From Streptomyces antioxidans (GTDB lineage: Bacteria; Actinomycetota; Actinomycetes; Streptomycetales; Streptomycetaceae), in the NCBI RefSeq assembly GCF_000968685.2, contig NZ_LAKD02000063.1:1-57392 (forward strand): 57,392 nucleotides of DNA, read 5' to 3'. Below the pieces are notes generated by a model, which was not told where the DNA came from, ran no database searches, and saw only the letters and a program-made list of their open reading frames with translations. Shown here one piece after another: positions 43,696 through 52,956 of this stretch (positions are counted from its first letter, which is position 1; the number at the start of each line of letters is the position of its first letter). A program made the translations under genes and the position numbers.

Positions 43696-46109
43696 GCGGC
43701 CAGGGCGCCCCGGCGGAGGAGGCACGCCCTCACGTCTCCGTCGCCCGCTGGGCCGCCGATCTGGCCATGGGCGGCCGGTTCGCGGTCACCGGCGGCCGGG
43801 AGAGCTGGGCCAGGACGATCATGACGGCGGTGGGCGTCGGCCTGGGGGTGGCGCTGTTGCTGCTGGCCTCCTCCGTCCCCCACATGTACCAGCAGCGCAA
43901 TGACCGGGGCGACGCCCGCTCCACGCTCAGCTTCGGGGACACCCAGGTGAAGCCCGGCCCCGATACGCTCCGGATCGCCGACGCGGACACCACCTATCAC
44001 GACCGGGACATCGACGGCACGGTCATGGCCCCCGACGGCAAGGGCACCCCGCCCCTGCCCCCGGGCATCGACCGGATACCGGCCGCCGGTGAGATGTGGG
44101 TGTCCCCGGCGCTGAAGAAGCTGCTCGACTCCGGCGACGGGAAGCTGCTCAGGGACCGCTTCCCGTACCGCACCATCGGGGTGATCGGCGACGGCGGCCT
44201 GTCCGGCCCGACCGAACTCACCTACTACGCGGGGATCTCCCCGAAGGCGTTCGGCCACGTCAACTCCAGCCAGCACCTGGACCACTGGGGCCTGGAGAAC
44301 AAGGGCAAGAACGAGCCCCTGGACCCCGCGCTGCTGCTGCTGATCATCGTGGGCTGTGTGGTGCTGCTGCTGCCGGTGCTCATCTTCATCGCCACCGCGG
44401 CCCGCTTCGGCGGTGAGCGAAGGGACCGGCGGCTGGCCGCGCTGCGGCTGGTCGGCGCGGACATCCATATGACCCGGCGGATCGCCGCCGGGGAGTCGCT
44501 GTTCGGCTCGCTCCTCGGGCTGGCGGTCGGCGCCGGGCTGTTCCTGCTGGGGCGGGGGCTGGCCAGCGGCGTCGACGTCTGGGGCATCAGCTTCTTCGCG
44601 TCCGACATCGTGCCGAGCGCCCCGCTCGCCCTGGTGATCGCGGCGGCCGTGCCCGCCTTGGCCGTCGTGGTCACGCTGATCGCCCTGCGCGGTATCGCCA
44701 TCGAGCCGCTGGGCGTGGTCCGGAACGCCAAGCCCAAGCGGCGGCGTCTGTGGTGGCGGATGCTGCTGCCGCTGCTGGGCCTGGCCCTGCTGCTGCCGCT
44801 CGCGGGCGGCTTCGGGGCCGGCACCGGTGGCGGCGGCGATATGAAGGCGTACCAGGCCGCGGCCGGCGCCGTCCTGCTGCTCATCGGCACCACCGCGCTG
44901 CTGCCCTGGGTCGTCGAGGCCGTGGTGGAGCGGTTCGGCGGCAGGGGCTCGGTGCCCTGGCAGCTCGCCACCCGCCGGCTCCAGCTCAGCAGCGGCACCG
45001 CCTCGCGCGCGGTCAGCGGCATCACGGTCGCCGTCGCCGGGGCCCTCGCGCTCCAGATGCTCTTCGCCAGCGTGCAGGCCCAGGACAGCGAGGACACCGG
45101 CCAGGACCCGAACCGCGCCCAGCTGATGGCGAACGTCCCGGTGAGCGACGGCGACCAGGCCCGTGACGCCTTCGCGCGGTACCGCGCGACGAAGGGCGTA
45201 AGCGATCTGCTCGGGGTCACCGAGGACTACGTCTCCGATGTGCGCCCCAGCGAGGAGGACCCGTCATCGATCGGGGAAGAGGCCATCACCGTCGCCGACT
45301 GCCCCACGCTCCGCGAGGTGGTCCGCATCACCAGCTGTGCGAACGGCGATGTCTTCCTCGTTGATTCGCCCAGCTACTACGGGGAAGGGGAGGGCTTCGC
45401 CAAACCGGGCGCCCAGGTCAACCTCACCTACGACGAAGAGGGCATACCGAACCTCAAAGAGAAGAAGCTGTGGACGATCCCCGCCACGGCCACGAAGGTG
45501 AAGCCCCGGCAGGACCCGGCCGGAGGCGAACGCACCGGCATCTTCGCCACCCCCGCAGCCTTCGACGTCGCCAACCTCCCGGACCCCGATGCGTCGGCCA
45601 TGATCCGGCTGGACCCGAAGGTCCCGGACGGCATCGAGTACGTGCGCAACGCCAGCGTGGCGCTCTCCCCGGCGATGGATGTCATGCGGCTCTCCAGTAG
45701 CTCCCAGTCGGATGAGTTCCAGGCCATCCGCAAGGCCCTGTTCATCGGCGCCACCGCGACCCTGCTGCTGATCGGGGCCAGCATGATCGTGACCACGCTG
45801 GAACAGCTCCGCGAGCGCAAGCGGCTGCTGTCCGTCCTGGTCGCCTTCGGCACCCGGCGCACCACCCTCAGCTGGTCCGTGCTGTGGCAGACCGCGGTCC
45901 CGGTGGTGCTCGGACTGGCGCTGTCGATCGCGGGCGGGCTGGCGCTGGGCGTGATGCTGCTGAAGATGGTCGGCCAGCCACTGGCCGTGGACTGGTCCGG
46001 GCTCTCCACCATGACCGGCATCGGCGGCGGGGTCATCCTGCTGGTGACCCTGGTCAGCCTGCCGCCGCTGTGGCGGATGATGCGGCCGGAGGGGCTGCGG
46101 ACGGAGTAA
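43692..46109 (+). CDS. FtsX-like ABC transporter permease
   Basis: An 805-residue permease of the FtsX/MacB group. An N-terminal helix (about 35-60) is followed by a large extracytoplasmic domain (about 60-215) and a block of helices (about 216-420). A second extracytoplasmic domain (about 450-680) and a final three-helix block close the chain. It carries two FtsX units, the usual full-length type. It completes the PadR-ATPase-permease operon. Confidence 0.9.
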   Translation: MSGQGAPAEEARPHVSVARWAADLAMGGRFAVTGGRESWARTIMTAVGVGLGVALLLLASSVPHMYQQRNDRGDARSTLSFGDTQVKPGPDTLRIADADTTYHDRDIDGTVMAPDGKGTPPLPPGIDRIPAAGEMWVSPALKKLLDSGDGKLLRDRFPYRTIGVIGDGGLSGPTELTYYAGISPKAFGHVNSSQHLDHWGLENKGKNEPLDPALLLLIIVGCVVLLLPVLIFIATAARFGGERRDRRLAALRLVGADIHMTRRIAAGESLFGSLLGLAVGAGLFLLGRGLASGVDVWGISFFASDIVPSAPLALVIAAAVPALAVVVTLIALRGIAIEPLGVVRNAKPKRRRLWWRMLLPLLGLALLLPLAGGFGAGTGGGGDMKAYQAAAGAVLLLIGTTALLPWVVEAVVERFGGRGSVPWQLATRRLQLSSGTASRAVSGITVAVAGALALQMLFASVQAQDSEDTGQDPNRAQLMANVPVSDGDQARDAFARYRATKGVSDLLGVTEDYVSDVRPSEEDPSSIGEEAITVADCPTLREVVRITSCANGDVFLVDSPSYYGEGEGFAKPGAQVNLTYDEEGIPNLKEKKLWTIPATATKVKPRQDPAGGERTGIFATPAAFDVANLPDPDASAMIRLDPKVPDGIEYVRNASVALSPAMDVMRLSSSSQSDEFQAIRKALFIGATATLLLIGASMIVTTLEQLRERKRLLSVLVAFGTRRTTLSWSVLWQTAVPVVLGLALSIAGGLALGVMLLKMVGQPLAVDWSGLSTMTGIGGGVILLVTLVSLPPLWRMMRPEGLRTE

Positions 46110-46119
46110 TGGTCCATCC

Positions 46120-46159
46120 CCACGGGGGCCGTTCCCATCCTCGGGAACGGCCCCCGTGG
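46120..46159. terminator. Perfect 17-bp hairpin after the ABC operon
   Basis: Arms 46120-46136 and 46143-46159 (CCACGGGGGCCGTTCCC and its complement) with a 6-nt loop. It lies between the convergent permease and oxyR genes. Confidence 0.88.
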
Positions 46160-46164
46160 CCTGT

Positions 46165-47127
46165 TCAGGCGGCCCGGGCGACCCGTACCGGCAGCGGCCG
46201 CAGCGCCGCCCGCAGGGCCTCGGCAAGCGCCTCGAACTCCTCCGTGCGCGCCGCCCCAGCCCGCATCACCAGGGCGATCCGGCGGGCGGGCGCCGGGTCG
46301 GCGAAGTCGGCGGTGGCCAGCTGGTCATTGCGCGCGGTCTCCACCCGGAGCGCGGTGCGCGGCAGCAGCGTCACCCCGAGCCCGCCCGCGACCAGCTGCA
46401 CCAGGGTGGAGAGCCCGGCGGCGGTGGTGGTCACCGGGGTGTCCGCGGTGCGGCCCGCCTCGCGGCAGATGTCCAGCGCCTGGTCGCGCAGGCAGTGGCC
46501 CTCGTCGAGCAGCAGCAGATCCAGCTCCCTCAGCGCCTCGCGAGGGATGTCATCGCGTCCGCCCAGCCAGTGGTCCCGCGGGGTGACCAGCACGAAGTCC
46601 TCGTCGAACAGCGGCATTTCGACCACTCCGGGCGCGCCGAGCGGCACCGCGAGCAGCAACAGATCCAGCCGCCCGTGGGCCAGCCCCTCCAGCAGCGAGG
46701 CGGTCTGTTCCTCGTGCACCTGGAGATCGAGCCGGGGGTAGCGCTGGTGCACCAGCCGCAGCACGGTCGGCAGCAGATACGGCGCCACGGTCGGGATCAC
46801 CCCGAGCCGCAGCACTCCGGTGAACGGCGCCCGCGCCGCCTCGGCCTCCTCCAGCAGCTCCCCGACCGCTTCGAGCACGGTGCGTGCACGGACCGCCAGC
46901 CGCTCCCCCGCCGCACTGAGCAGCACCTTGCGCGTCGTACGCTCGAGCAGCTGGACACCCAGTGCCTCCTCAAGCGCGGCGACGGCGCCCGAGAGCGCGG
47001 GCTGGCTCATTCCGATCGCGGCGGCGGCATCCCGGAAGTGCAGCTGCTCCGCGACCGCGACAAAGGCCCTGAGCTGGGAAAGGCTCGGCTGGCGCGGTGT
47101 GCCCGGCGATGGCGGCGATGCGGCCAC
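46165..47127 (-). CDS. oxyR: LysR-family redox regulator OxyR
   Basis: A 320-residue LysR-type activator that senses peroxide. The N-terminal winged helix (LSQLRAFVAVAEQLHFRDAA) is followed by the regulatory domain with HCLRDQALDIC, whose two cysteines are nine positions apart as in E. coli OxyR Cys199/Cys208. It is divergent from ahpC, its classical target. The GTG at 47127 was chosen because GGAGG (47137-47141 read in reverse) is correctly spaced. The larger open frame is noise over ahpC. Confidence 0.94.
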   Translation of the reverse strand: MAASPPSPGTPRQPSLSQLRAFVAVAEQLHFRDAAAAIGMSQPALSGAVAALEEALGVQLLERTTRKVLLSAAGERLAVRARTVLEAVGELLEEAEAARAPFTGVLRLGVIPTVAPYLLPTVLRLVHQRYPRLDLQVHEEQTASLLEGLAHGRLDLLLLAVPLGAPGVVEMPLFDEDFVLVTPRDHWLGGRDDIPREALRELDLLLLDEGHCLRDQALDICREAGRTADTPVTTTAAGLSTLVQLVAGGLGVTLLPRTALRVETARNDQLATADFADPAPARRIALVMRAGAARTEEFEALAEALRAALRPLPVRVARAA

Positions 47128-47265
47128 TGATAACCACCTCCAATCAACCCCACCGAGTGTAGCTATTTCACTGATCAATGCACTCTGTGCCAAGGTGGAC
47201 CCGTCCAACCCAGGAAAACCCGGATGACCGGGTCTTTTCCTATGCGAAAGCTGCAAGGAGTACGC
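47128..47265. promoter_or_regulatory. oxyR-ahpC divergent promoter region
   Basis: A 138-bp gap with AT-rich core TAGCTATTTCACTGATCAATG between the divergent genes, the expected location of OxyR binding. AAGGAG (47255-47260) is the ahpC ribosome binding site. Confidence 0.6.
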
Positions 47266-47820
47266 GTGCTCACCGTCGGTGACAAGTTCCCCGAGTACGA
47301 CCTGACCGCCTGCGTGTCGCTGGAGAGCGGCAAGGAGTTCGAGCAGATCAACCACAAGACCTACGAGGGCAAGTGGAAGATCGTTTTTGCGTGGCCGAAA
47401 GACTTCACCTTCGTGTGCCCGACCGAGATCGCGGCCTTCGGCAAGCTGAACGACGAGTTCGCCGACCGTGACGCCCAGGTCCTGGGCTTCTCCGGCGACT
47501 CCGAGTTCGTCCACCACGCCTGGCGCAAGGACCACCCGGACCTGCGCGACCTGCCGTTCCCGATGCTGGCCGACTCCAAGCACGAGCTGATGCGCGACCT
47601 CGGCATCGAGGGCGAGGACGGCTTCGCACAGCGCGCCGTGTTCATCGTGGACCAGAACAACGAGATCCAGTTCACCATGGTGACGGCCGGTTCCGTGGGC
47701 CGTAACCCCAAGGAGGTCCTGCGGGTGCTGGACGCCCTGCAGACCGACGAGCTGTGCCCGTGCAACTGGAGCAAGGGCGAGGACACCCTGGACCCGGTGG
47801 CCCTCCTCGCCGGAGAGTGA
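47266..47820 (+). CDS. ahpC: Alkyl hydroperoxide reductase, peroxiredoxin AhpC
   Basis: A 184-residue typical 2-Cys peroxiredoxin. The peroxidatic cysteine is in FTFVCPTE and the resolving cysteine in ELCPCNWSKGE. Start: GTG with AAGGAG upstream; an ATG 42 bp earlier lacks a site. AhpD, 11 bp downstream, supplies electrons from lipoyl proteins, so the pair detoxifies hydrogen peroxide and organic hydroperoxides under OxyR control. Confidence 0.97.
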   Translation: MLTVGDKFPEYDLTACVSLESGKEFEQINHKTYEGKWKIVFAWPKDFTFVCPTEIAAFGKLNDEFADRDAQVLGFSGDSEFVHHAWRKDHPDLRDLPFPMLADSKHELMRDLGIEGEDGFAQRAVFIVDQNNEIQFTMVTAGSVGRNPKEVLRVLDALQTDELCPCNWSKGEDTLDPVALLAGE

Positions 47821-47831
47821 GCTGATTCACC

Positions 47832-48371
47832 ATGGCGCTCGATGAGCTGAAGTCCGCGCTGCCGGACTACGCCAAGGACCTCAAGCTGAACCTCGGTTCG
47901 GTGATCGGCAATTCGGAGCTTCCGCCGCAGCAGCTGTGGGGCACCGTGCTGGCCTGCGCGATCGCCTCGCGTTCCGCGCGGGTGCTGACCGAGCTGGAGC
48001 CGGAGGCCAAGGCCAGCCTCTCGCCGGAGGCGTACACCGCCGCCAAGTCGGCGGCCGCCGTCATGGCGATGAACAACGTCTACTACCGGACCCGGCATCT
48101 GCTGTCCGACCCGGAGTACGGCAACCTGCGCGCGGGCCTGCGGATGAACGTCATCGGCAACCCGGGCGTGGAGAAGGTCGACTTCGAGCTGTGGTCGCTG
48201 GCCGTATCCGCGATCAACGGCTGCGGAATGTGCCTCGACTCGCATGAGCAGGTGCTCCGCAAGGCGGGCGTGGACCGCGAGACGATCCAGGAAGCCTTCA
48301 AGATCGCCGCTGTGCTGCAGGCGGTCGGCGCCACTCTGGACGCCGAGGGCGTGCTGGCCGCGGGCGGCTGA
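47832..48371 (+). CDS. ahpD: Alkylhydroperoxidase AhpD
   Basis: A 179-residue all-helical AhpD with the CxxC-x-x-x-H active site in NGCGMCLDSHEQVL. It reduces AhpC with lipoamide or lipoyl-dehydrogenase electrons. It is in an operon with ahpC. The ATG follows a GTGAGCTGATTCACC stretch without a strong Shine-Dalgarno, so coupling with ahpC is likely. Confidence 0.95.
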   Translation: MALDELKSALPDYAKDLKLNLGSVIGNSELPPQQLWGTVLACAIASRSARVLTELEPEAKASLSPEAYTAAKSAAAVMAMNNVYYRTRHLLSDPEYGNLRAGLRMNVIGNPGVEKVDFELWSLAVSAINGCGMCLDSHEQVLRKAGVDRETIQEAFKIAAVLQAVGATLDAEGVLAAGG

Positions 48372-48386
48372 CCCCGGTCACGATGG

Positions 48387-48424
48387 CCGAAGGGCGCCCC
48401 ACCGATCGGTGGGGCGCCCTTCGG
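48387..48424. terminator. 38-bp perfect palindrome after ahpD
   Basis: A palindrome with 19-bp arms centred at ACCGATCGGT ends the ahpCD operon and faces the convergent AI-2E-type gene. Either strand can form the terminator. Confidence 0.88.
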
Positions 48425-48441
48425 CGTTCGTCCACCGGCCC

Positions 48442-49935
48442 CTATCGGGTCCCGCCCTCCCCGGGCGGCAGGCCCGGCTTCGCGGTGGGCGCCGTATCGG
48501 AGGCGGTGGCGCCGTGCGGGCCCGGGACGGCGCGCAGGGCGTTCTCCTGGCTGTAGCTGCGCAAGTAGACGACCACCGTATTGGCGACCGCCACCAGCGG
48601 AACGGCCACCACCGCGCCGCCGATGCCGCCGATCAGCGAACCGGCCGCGACCGAGAGCACCACGGCCAGCGGATGGACCCGCACCGCCCGGCCGAGGATG
48701 AACGGCTGGAGCACATGGCCCTCGATCTGCTGCACGGCGAGCACCACGATCAGCACCATCGCCCCCGTGAACACGCCCTGGGTGACCAGCGCCACGACCA
48801 CCGCGAGCGCCCCGGAGACCACCGCACCCACCAGCGGGATGAAGGCGAAGAGGAAGATGAAGACGGCCAGTGGCACGGCCATCGGGACATCGAGGAAGAA
48901 CAGGCCCACACCGATGAAGATCGCGTCGATCAGCGCCACCAGCACCGTGCCGCGCACATAGGCGGTCAGCGTCGTCCAGGCGCGCGGACCCGCGCCCGCC
49001 ACGCCCTCACGGGCCTGGGCGGGGATCAGCTTGAGGGTCCAGTTCCAGATCTTCGGGCCGTCGTACAGCAGGAAGAGGGTGGAGAACATCGTCAGCAGGA
49101 TGCCGGTCAGCACCTCGACGACGACCGTGACGCCCTCCAGCCCCGCCGAGGTGATCTGCTCGGTGTTGGCGCCGACCGCCTCGCGCAGGCTCTTGGCCAC
49201 GTGGTTGATCTGCTTCTCGGTCACATGGAACGGGCTGTGCAGCAGCCAGCGCCGGAGATCGTCGATACCGGCCTGGACCTCGCCCGAGACCTCGTCGACG
49301 TTCTCCACGACCTGCCACACCACGAACCACACGACCAGGCCCATGATGACGAAACCGGCGATGAAGGTGAGCGCGGTGGCCAGCCCGCGCGGCACACCGC
49401 GTCGGCGCAGCCGGGTCACGGTGGGCTCCAGCAGCGCGGTGATGAGGATCGCGACGGTGAAGGACAGCACCACCAGCTCGACGGAGCTGATGATCCTCAT
49501 GAGCGCGTATACCGTGCCGCCGAGCACCAACAGCCGCCAGGCCGCCTCGGCGGCCACGCGGACGCCCCAGGGCACGGCGGCCACCGGATCGGGTCTGGCG
49601 GAGACGGCGGGGGCGTAGGCGGGCGGGGCGGGCACGCTGGCCGGCTGCTCCGACCGCGCGGTCTCATCCTCCCCCGCGCCGCCCTCGGGGGCCCCGGGCC
49701 CCTCCGGGCTTCCGGAGCTCTGTGGGCTCCCGGGGCTCTCCGGACCCTCGGGACGGCCCTCAGCGCGCTCTGGGCTCCCGTGGCCCTCCGGGGCCGGGCC
49801 CATCCGGCCCTCGGCGCCTTCGGCGCCCTCCGCGCCCTCGCGCCCCCGCATCTCGGCCTGTTGGGTTTCGAGCCGGTGGGCGAGCCGGGTCAGTCCGGTT
49901 CCCAGCCTGCCGACCCACTGCGGCAATTTGGACAT
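48442..49935 (-). CDS. AI-2E/PerM-family membrane transporter
   Basis: A 497-residue membrane protein of the AI-2 exporter/PerM superfamily (about seven or eight helices after residue 130). A long acidic/Pro-rich N-terminal region (about 110 residues) carries repeated EGAEGAEG and SPESPGSP-like runs. Recognisable segments are TVYALMRIISSVELVVLSFTV and the helix PLVGAVVSGALAVVVALV. The transported molecule is unknown; AI-2 export is not implied. I chose ATG 49935 (MSKLPQWVG) over an upstream in-frame start. Confidence 0.82.
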   Translation of the reverse strand: MSKLPQWVGRLGTGLTRLAHRLETQQAEMRGREGAEGAEGAEGRMGPAPEGHGSPERAEGRPEGPESPGSPQSSGSPEGPGAPEGGAGEDETARSEQPASVPAPPAYAPAVSARPDPVAAVPWGVRVAAEAAWRLLVLGGTVYALMRIISSVELVVLSFTVAILITALLEPTVTRLRRRGVPRGLATALTFIAGFVIMGLVVWFVVWQVVENVDEVSGEVQAGIDDLRRWLLHSPFHVTEKQINHVAKSLREAVGANTEQITSAGLEGVTVVVEVLTGILLTMFSTLFLLYDGPKIWNWTLKLIPAQAREGVAGAGPRAWTTLTAYVRGTVLVALIDAIFIGVGLFFLDVPMAVPLAVFIFLFAFIPLVGAVVSGALAVVVALVTQGVFTGAMVLIVVLAVQQIEGHVLQPFILGRAVRVHPLAVVLSVAAGSLIGGIGGAVVAVPLVAVANTVVVYLRSYSQENALRAVPGPHGATASDTAPTAKPGLPPGEGGTR

Positions 49936-50079
49936 CTCTCGTTTCCTACCCCCAGTTTCCCCCTCGGCCGTCAAGGAGACGGTACCTGCTGAGGATGTGC
50001 GAAACCCCCGACCTGAGCCGGGGGTTTCGTGAAGCGTTCGTTCCTGGGCCGCAACCGGGCGGAACCCGGTGGAACCGGC

Positions 50080-50793
50080 TCAGTAGTGGCCGTTGGCCTG
50101 CCAGAACGACCAAGCGTCACACGGGCTGCCGTAGCGCTCGTTCATGTAGTTCAGGCCCCATTTGATCTGGGTGGCCGGATTGGTCTGCCAGTCGGCACCC
50201 GCCGAGGCCATCTTGCCGGCCGGCAGCGCCTGCACCAGACCGTAGGCACCCGACGAGGGGTTGCTGGCCCGGTAGTTCCAGGTGGACTCGTGGTCCACGA
50301 TGTTGCTGAAGCACTGGAACTGACCGCTCGGCACGATCTGCCGCGCCATCGCCTGGACCTCGGCCACGGTGTACGAAGCCTGCTGGGGGAAGCTGGAGGG
50401 GTCACGCGTGGCCGAACGGCTCGCGAGCTCCTTCTTCTCCTTCGCCTCCCGCTCCTTGGCCAGCTTCTCGGCGGCTGCCTTGTCCGCGGCGGCCTTCTTG
50501 ACCTTCGCGTCCTTGGCCGCCTGCTTGCGGGCTGCTTCCTCTGCGGACTTGCGCGCCTCCGCGTCGGCCGCGGTGGACTGGACGTCCGCCTGCTGCGTCA
50601 GGGATGCGGTCTGCGCGACGGCCTGCTGCCCAGCAGGTATGTCCGCAAGGAGCGTCGAGTCCGCGGCGGTCGCCTCGATCGGGTCGGACGAGCCCTGCTG
50701 CTGTCCGCCCGCGGCGACGCCAACGACGGCGCCCACAGTGGTGACCGCGGTGGCCGAAGCCACTGCGAATCCCCGGACCGAAATCCGGCTCAC
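50080..50793 (-). CDS. Exported transglycosylase SLT-like protein
   Basis: A 237-residue secreted protein with a signal peptide (about 1-30; GFAVASATAVTTVGAVVGVAAG). An Ala/Lys/Glu-rich coiled coil (about 80-130) follows. The C-terminal lytic-transglycosylase-like domain contains SNIVDHESTWNYRASN, with the likely catalytic Glu, and GAYGLVQALPAG. It ends WSFWQANGHY, as in SLT relatives. It should cleave or remodel peptidoglycan during growth. Start: GTG behind GGAAGG. A long leader with a 24-bp palindrome precedes it. Confidence 0.88.
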   Translation of the reverse strand: MSRISVRGFAVASATAVTTVGAVVGVAAGGQQQGSSDPIEATAADSTLLADIPAGQQAVAQTASLTQQADVQSTAADAEARKSAEEAARKQAAKDAKVKKAAADKAAAEKLAKEREAKEKKELASRSATRDPSSFPQQASYTVAEVQAMARQIVPSGQFQCFSNIVDHESTWNYRASNPSSGAYGLVQALPAGKMASAGADWQTNPATQIKWGLNYMNERYGSPCDAWSFWQANGHY

Positions 50794-51221
50794 TCGGTTT
50801 CCTTCCAGCATCGCCCGCTTAGGTGACCTCGCCGGCGCAATCGTGCCCCTGACACAGACCTCCCCTTGTTCCGTCCCCGGTGGTGCGATGGGGTTGGCTG
50901 GTCACGGGAGGCACGGGCCCGGTGACGACCTCCCGCGGGAGGTCGTCGAGGTGCTCGGGCGGCATACGGCGAACGCTGTTCAATTCTGTTACTGCTACTG
51001 CTCGGTACCGCTGGGGGTACTGGTGTGCCGTATGCGGGGCCTGACAGAACCCACACACTGCCGGACGCCGGGCCCCGTAGGCAATTCCCCGCCAGGTGTG
51101 AAAGCTCACATCCTGTTTACGCCCTGGGATTTCTGGAAATCCCCGCGCACGAAGACGCCGCGCGGCTAAGCTCGTTGGCCTTTCCGCACGGCGCCCTCTG
51201 GTCGCAAACGGCTCAACCTGC
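50794..51221 (-). promoter_or_regulatory. Long leader with 24-bp palindrome before the SLT gene
   Basis: No gene is visible in these 428 bp. A perfect 24-bp palindrome (50924-50947; arms GACGACCTCCCG and CGGGAGGTCGTC) sits about 130 bp upstream of the start on the minus strand. A weaker stem between CGGGGCC and GGCCCCG lies further upstream. This may be an attenuator or a structured leader. I do not see convincing c-di-AMP (ydaO) riboswitch motifs. Confidence 0.55.
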
Positions 51222-52559
51222 TCAGATGTGGCCGTCCTCCAGCATTTCGGTCACCAGCGCCGCGATCGGCGAACGCTCGGACCGGGTCAGGGTGACATGC
51301 GCGAACAGCGGATGCCCCTTCAGCTTCTCGACGACCGCCACCACACCGTCGTACCGCCCGACGCGGAGGTTGTCCCGCTGCGCCACATCGTGGGTGAGCA
51401 CCACCCGGGAGTTGGCGCCGATCCGGGACAACACGGTCAGCAGCACGTTCCGCTCCAGCGACTGGGCCTCGTCGACGATGACGAAGGCGTCATGCAGCGA
51501 GCGGCCGCGGATGTGCGTCAGCGGCAGCACCTCCAGCATCCCGCGCCCCACCACCTCCTCGATCACATCGGCGCTGGTCACCGCGGACAGGGTGTCGAAG
51601 ACCGCCTGCGCCCACGGGCTCATCTTCTCGGCCTCGGTGCCGGGCAGATAGCCCAACTCCTGGCCGCCCACCGCGTACAGCGGGCGGAAGATCATCACCT
51701 TGCGGTGCTGACGCCGCTCCAGCACGGCCTCGAGCCCCGCGCACAGCGCCAGCGCCGACTTGCCCGTACCGGCCCGGCCGCCCATCGAGATGATGCCGAC
51801 CTCCGGATCGAGCAGCAGGTCCAGCGCGATGCGCTGCTCCGCGCTGCGCCCGTGGATGCCGAACGCCTCCCGGTCGCCGCGCACCAGCCGCACCTGACCG
51901 TCCGGGGTGACCCGGCCCAGCGCGTTGCCCCGCTCGGACTGCAGCACCAGACCGGTGTGCACCGGCAGTCCTGCCGCCTCGGGGACGAACGCGGTCTCGG
52001 CGGCGAACAGATCGTCCACCTGCTCGGCCGGGACGGCGAGCTCCGCCATCCCGGTCCAGCCCGAGTCGGTGATCGCCAGCTCCGCGCGGTACTCCTCGGC
52101 GAGCAGCCCCACCGAGGACGCCTTGATGCGCAGTGGCAGGTCCTTCGATACGACGGTGACGTCATACCCCTCGGCCTGCAGGTTTCTGGCGACCGCGAGG
52201 ATCCGCGAGTCGTTGTCCCCCACCCTGCCGCCGTGGTTCAGAAAGGCGGCGGGGAGGATGCCCGGGTCGGAGTGGTTGAGCTCGACGCGCAGCGTGCCGC
52301 CCAGATCGCCGATCGGGATCGGAGCGTCCAGACGGCCGTGACGGATGCGGTACTCGTCCAGCAGGCGCAGCGCCTGCCGGGCGAAGTACCCGAGCTCCGG
52401 GTGGTGCCGCTTGGCCTCCAGTTCCGTGACCACCACGACCGGCAGCACGACTTCGTGCTCGTCGAAGCGGGCCATGGCATTGGGGTCGGCCAGCAGGACG
52501 CTGGTGTCGAGGACATAGGTGCGCCGGTCGTGCTCGCGGCGCTTCTTGCTGGTCACCAC
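51222..52559 (-). CDS. PIN-PhoH fusion ATPase
   Basis: A 445-residue protein that joins an N-terminal PIN nuclease domain (about 10-150; YVLDTSVLLADPNA, acidic residues in DNDSRILAVARNL) and a C-terminal PhoH ATPase/helicase domain (about 240-440; GRAGTGKSALAL Walker A, VIVDEAQSL Walker B). This matches the PhoH2-type, RNA-unwinding and cleaving proteins of actinobacteria. Two neighbouring GTG codons (52559, 52556) can serve as start. It is preceded on its strand by UppS, with a 397-bp gap. Confidence 0.92.
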   Translation of the reverse strand: MVTSKKRREHDRRTYVLDTSVLLADPNAMARFDEHEVVLPVVVVTELEAKRHHPELGYFARQALRLLDEYRIRHGRLDAPIPIGDLGGTLRVELNHSDPGILPAAFLNHGGRVGDNDSRILAVARNLQAEGYDVTVVSKDLPLRIKASSVGLLAEEYRAELAITDSGWTGMAELAVPAEQVDDLFAAETAFVPEAAGLPVHTGLVLQSERGNALGRVTPDGQVRLVRGDREAFGIHGRSAEQRIALDLLLDPEVGIISMGGRAGTGKSALALCAGLEAVLERRQHRKVMIFRPLYAVGGQELGYLPGTEAEKMSPWAQAVFDTLSAVTSADVIEEVVGRGMLEVLPLTHIRGRSLHDAFVIVDEAQSLERNVLLTVLSRIGANSRVVLTHDVAQRDNLRVGRYDGVVAVVEKLKGHPLFAHVTLTRSERSPIAALVTEMLEDGHI

Positions 52560-52956
52560 GGGTGGACGAACCCCCTCGGGAGAGGTCGGGGTGCGACAGC
52601 GTCGCGGGAGTGAGGTATTCCCCGCCGCAGACGGGGAACGGACCGGGCTCAGGCCCTACCGGGAGGGCCGAGCGCCGGCCCTCCGCGTCATACGCACGAT
52701 CCGCACAGTCGTCCGTGTGCAAAGGGCCTCCCGGGCGAACGGCCCGATGCCGTCCGCTGGCAGTTCGACACCCAACTGGACAGGTGGGACGGGGCGTCGA
52801 CCTGGAAGGGATATTCCCTCGAACGTGCGGGGGCATGCAACGGCATATGACGGCGCGGATATGAACGTTGTGAAACCGGCGTGCTACACGGCCCGGGGCC
52901 GGACGCCGGCCGGCGTCCGGCCCCGGGCCGGTGAACTGCTGTGCTACGAACGGGAA
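52560..52956. other. Gap between phoH and uppS holding a 42-bp palindrome
   Basis: These 397 bp show no supported gene. The main feature is a perfect 42-bp palindrome at 52889-52930, centred on GACGCCGGCCGGCGTC, just past the uppS stop on its strand and very likely its terminator. I see nothing else of note in 52560-52888. Confidence 0.8.

Noticed and set aside
46165..47583. 472-codon version of OxyR
   Set aside because: The upstream part lies over ahpC and lacks homology; the LysR fold starts just after the GTG at 47127.
50794..51221. c-di-AMP (ydaO) riboswitch before the SLT gene
   Set aside because: The leader ends with a CGAGGTCACC-like stretch, but I could not match the other conserved blocks by eye. 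A covariance-model search would decide.
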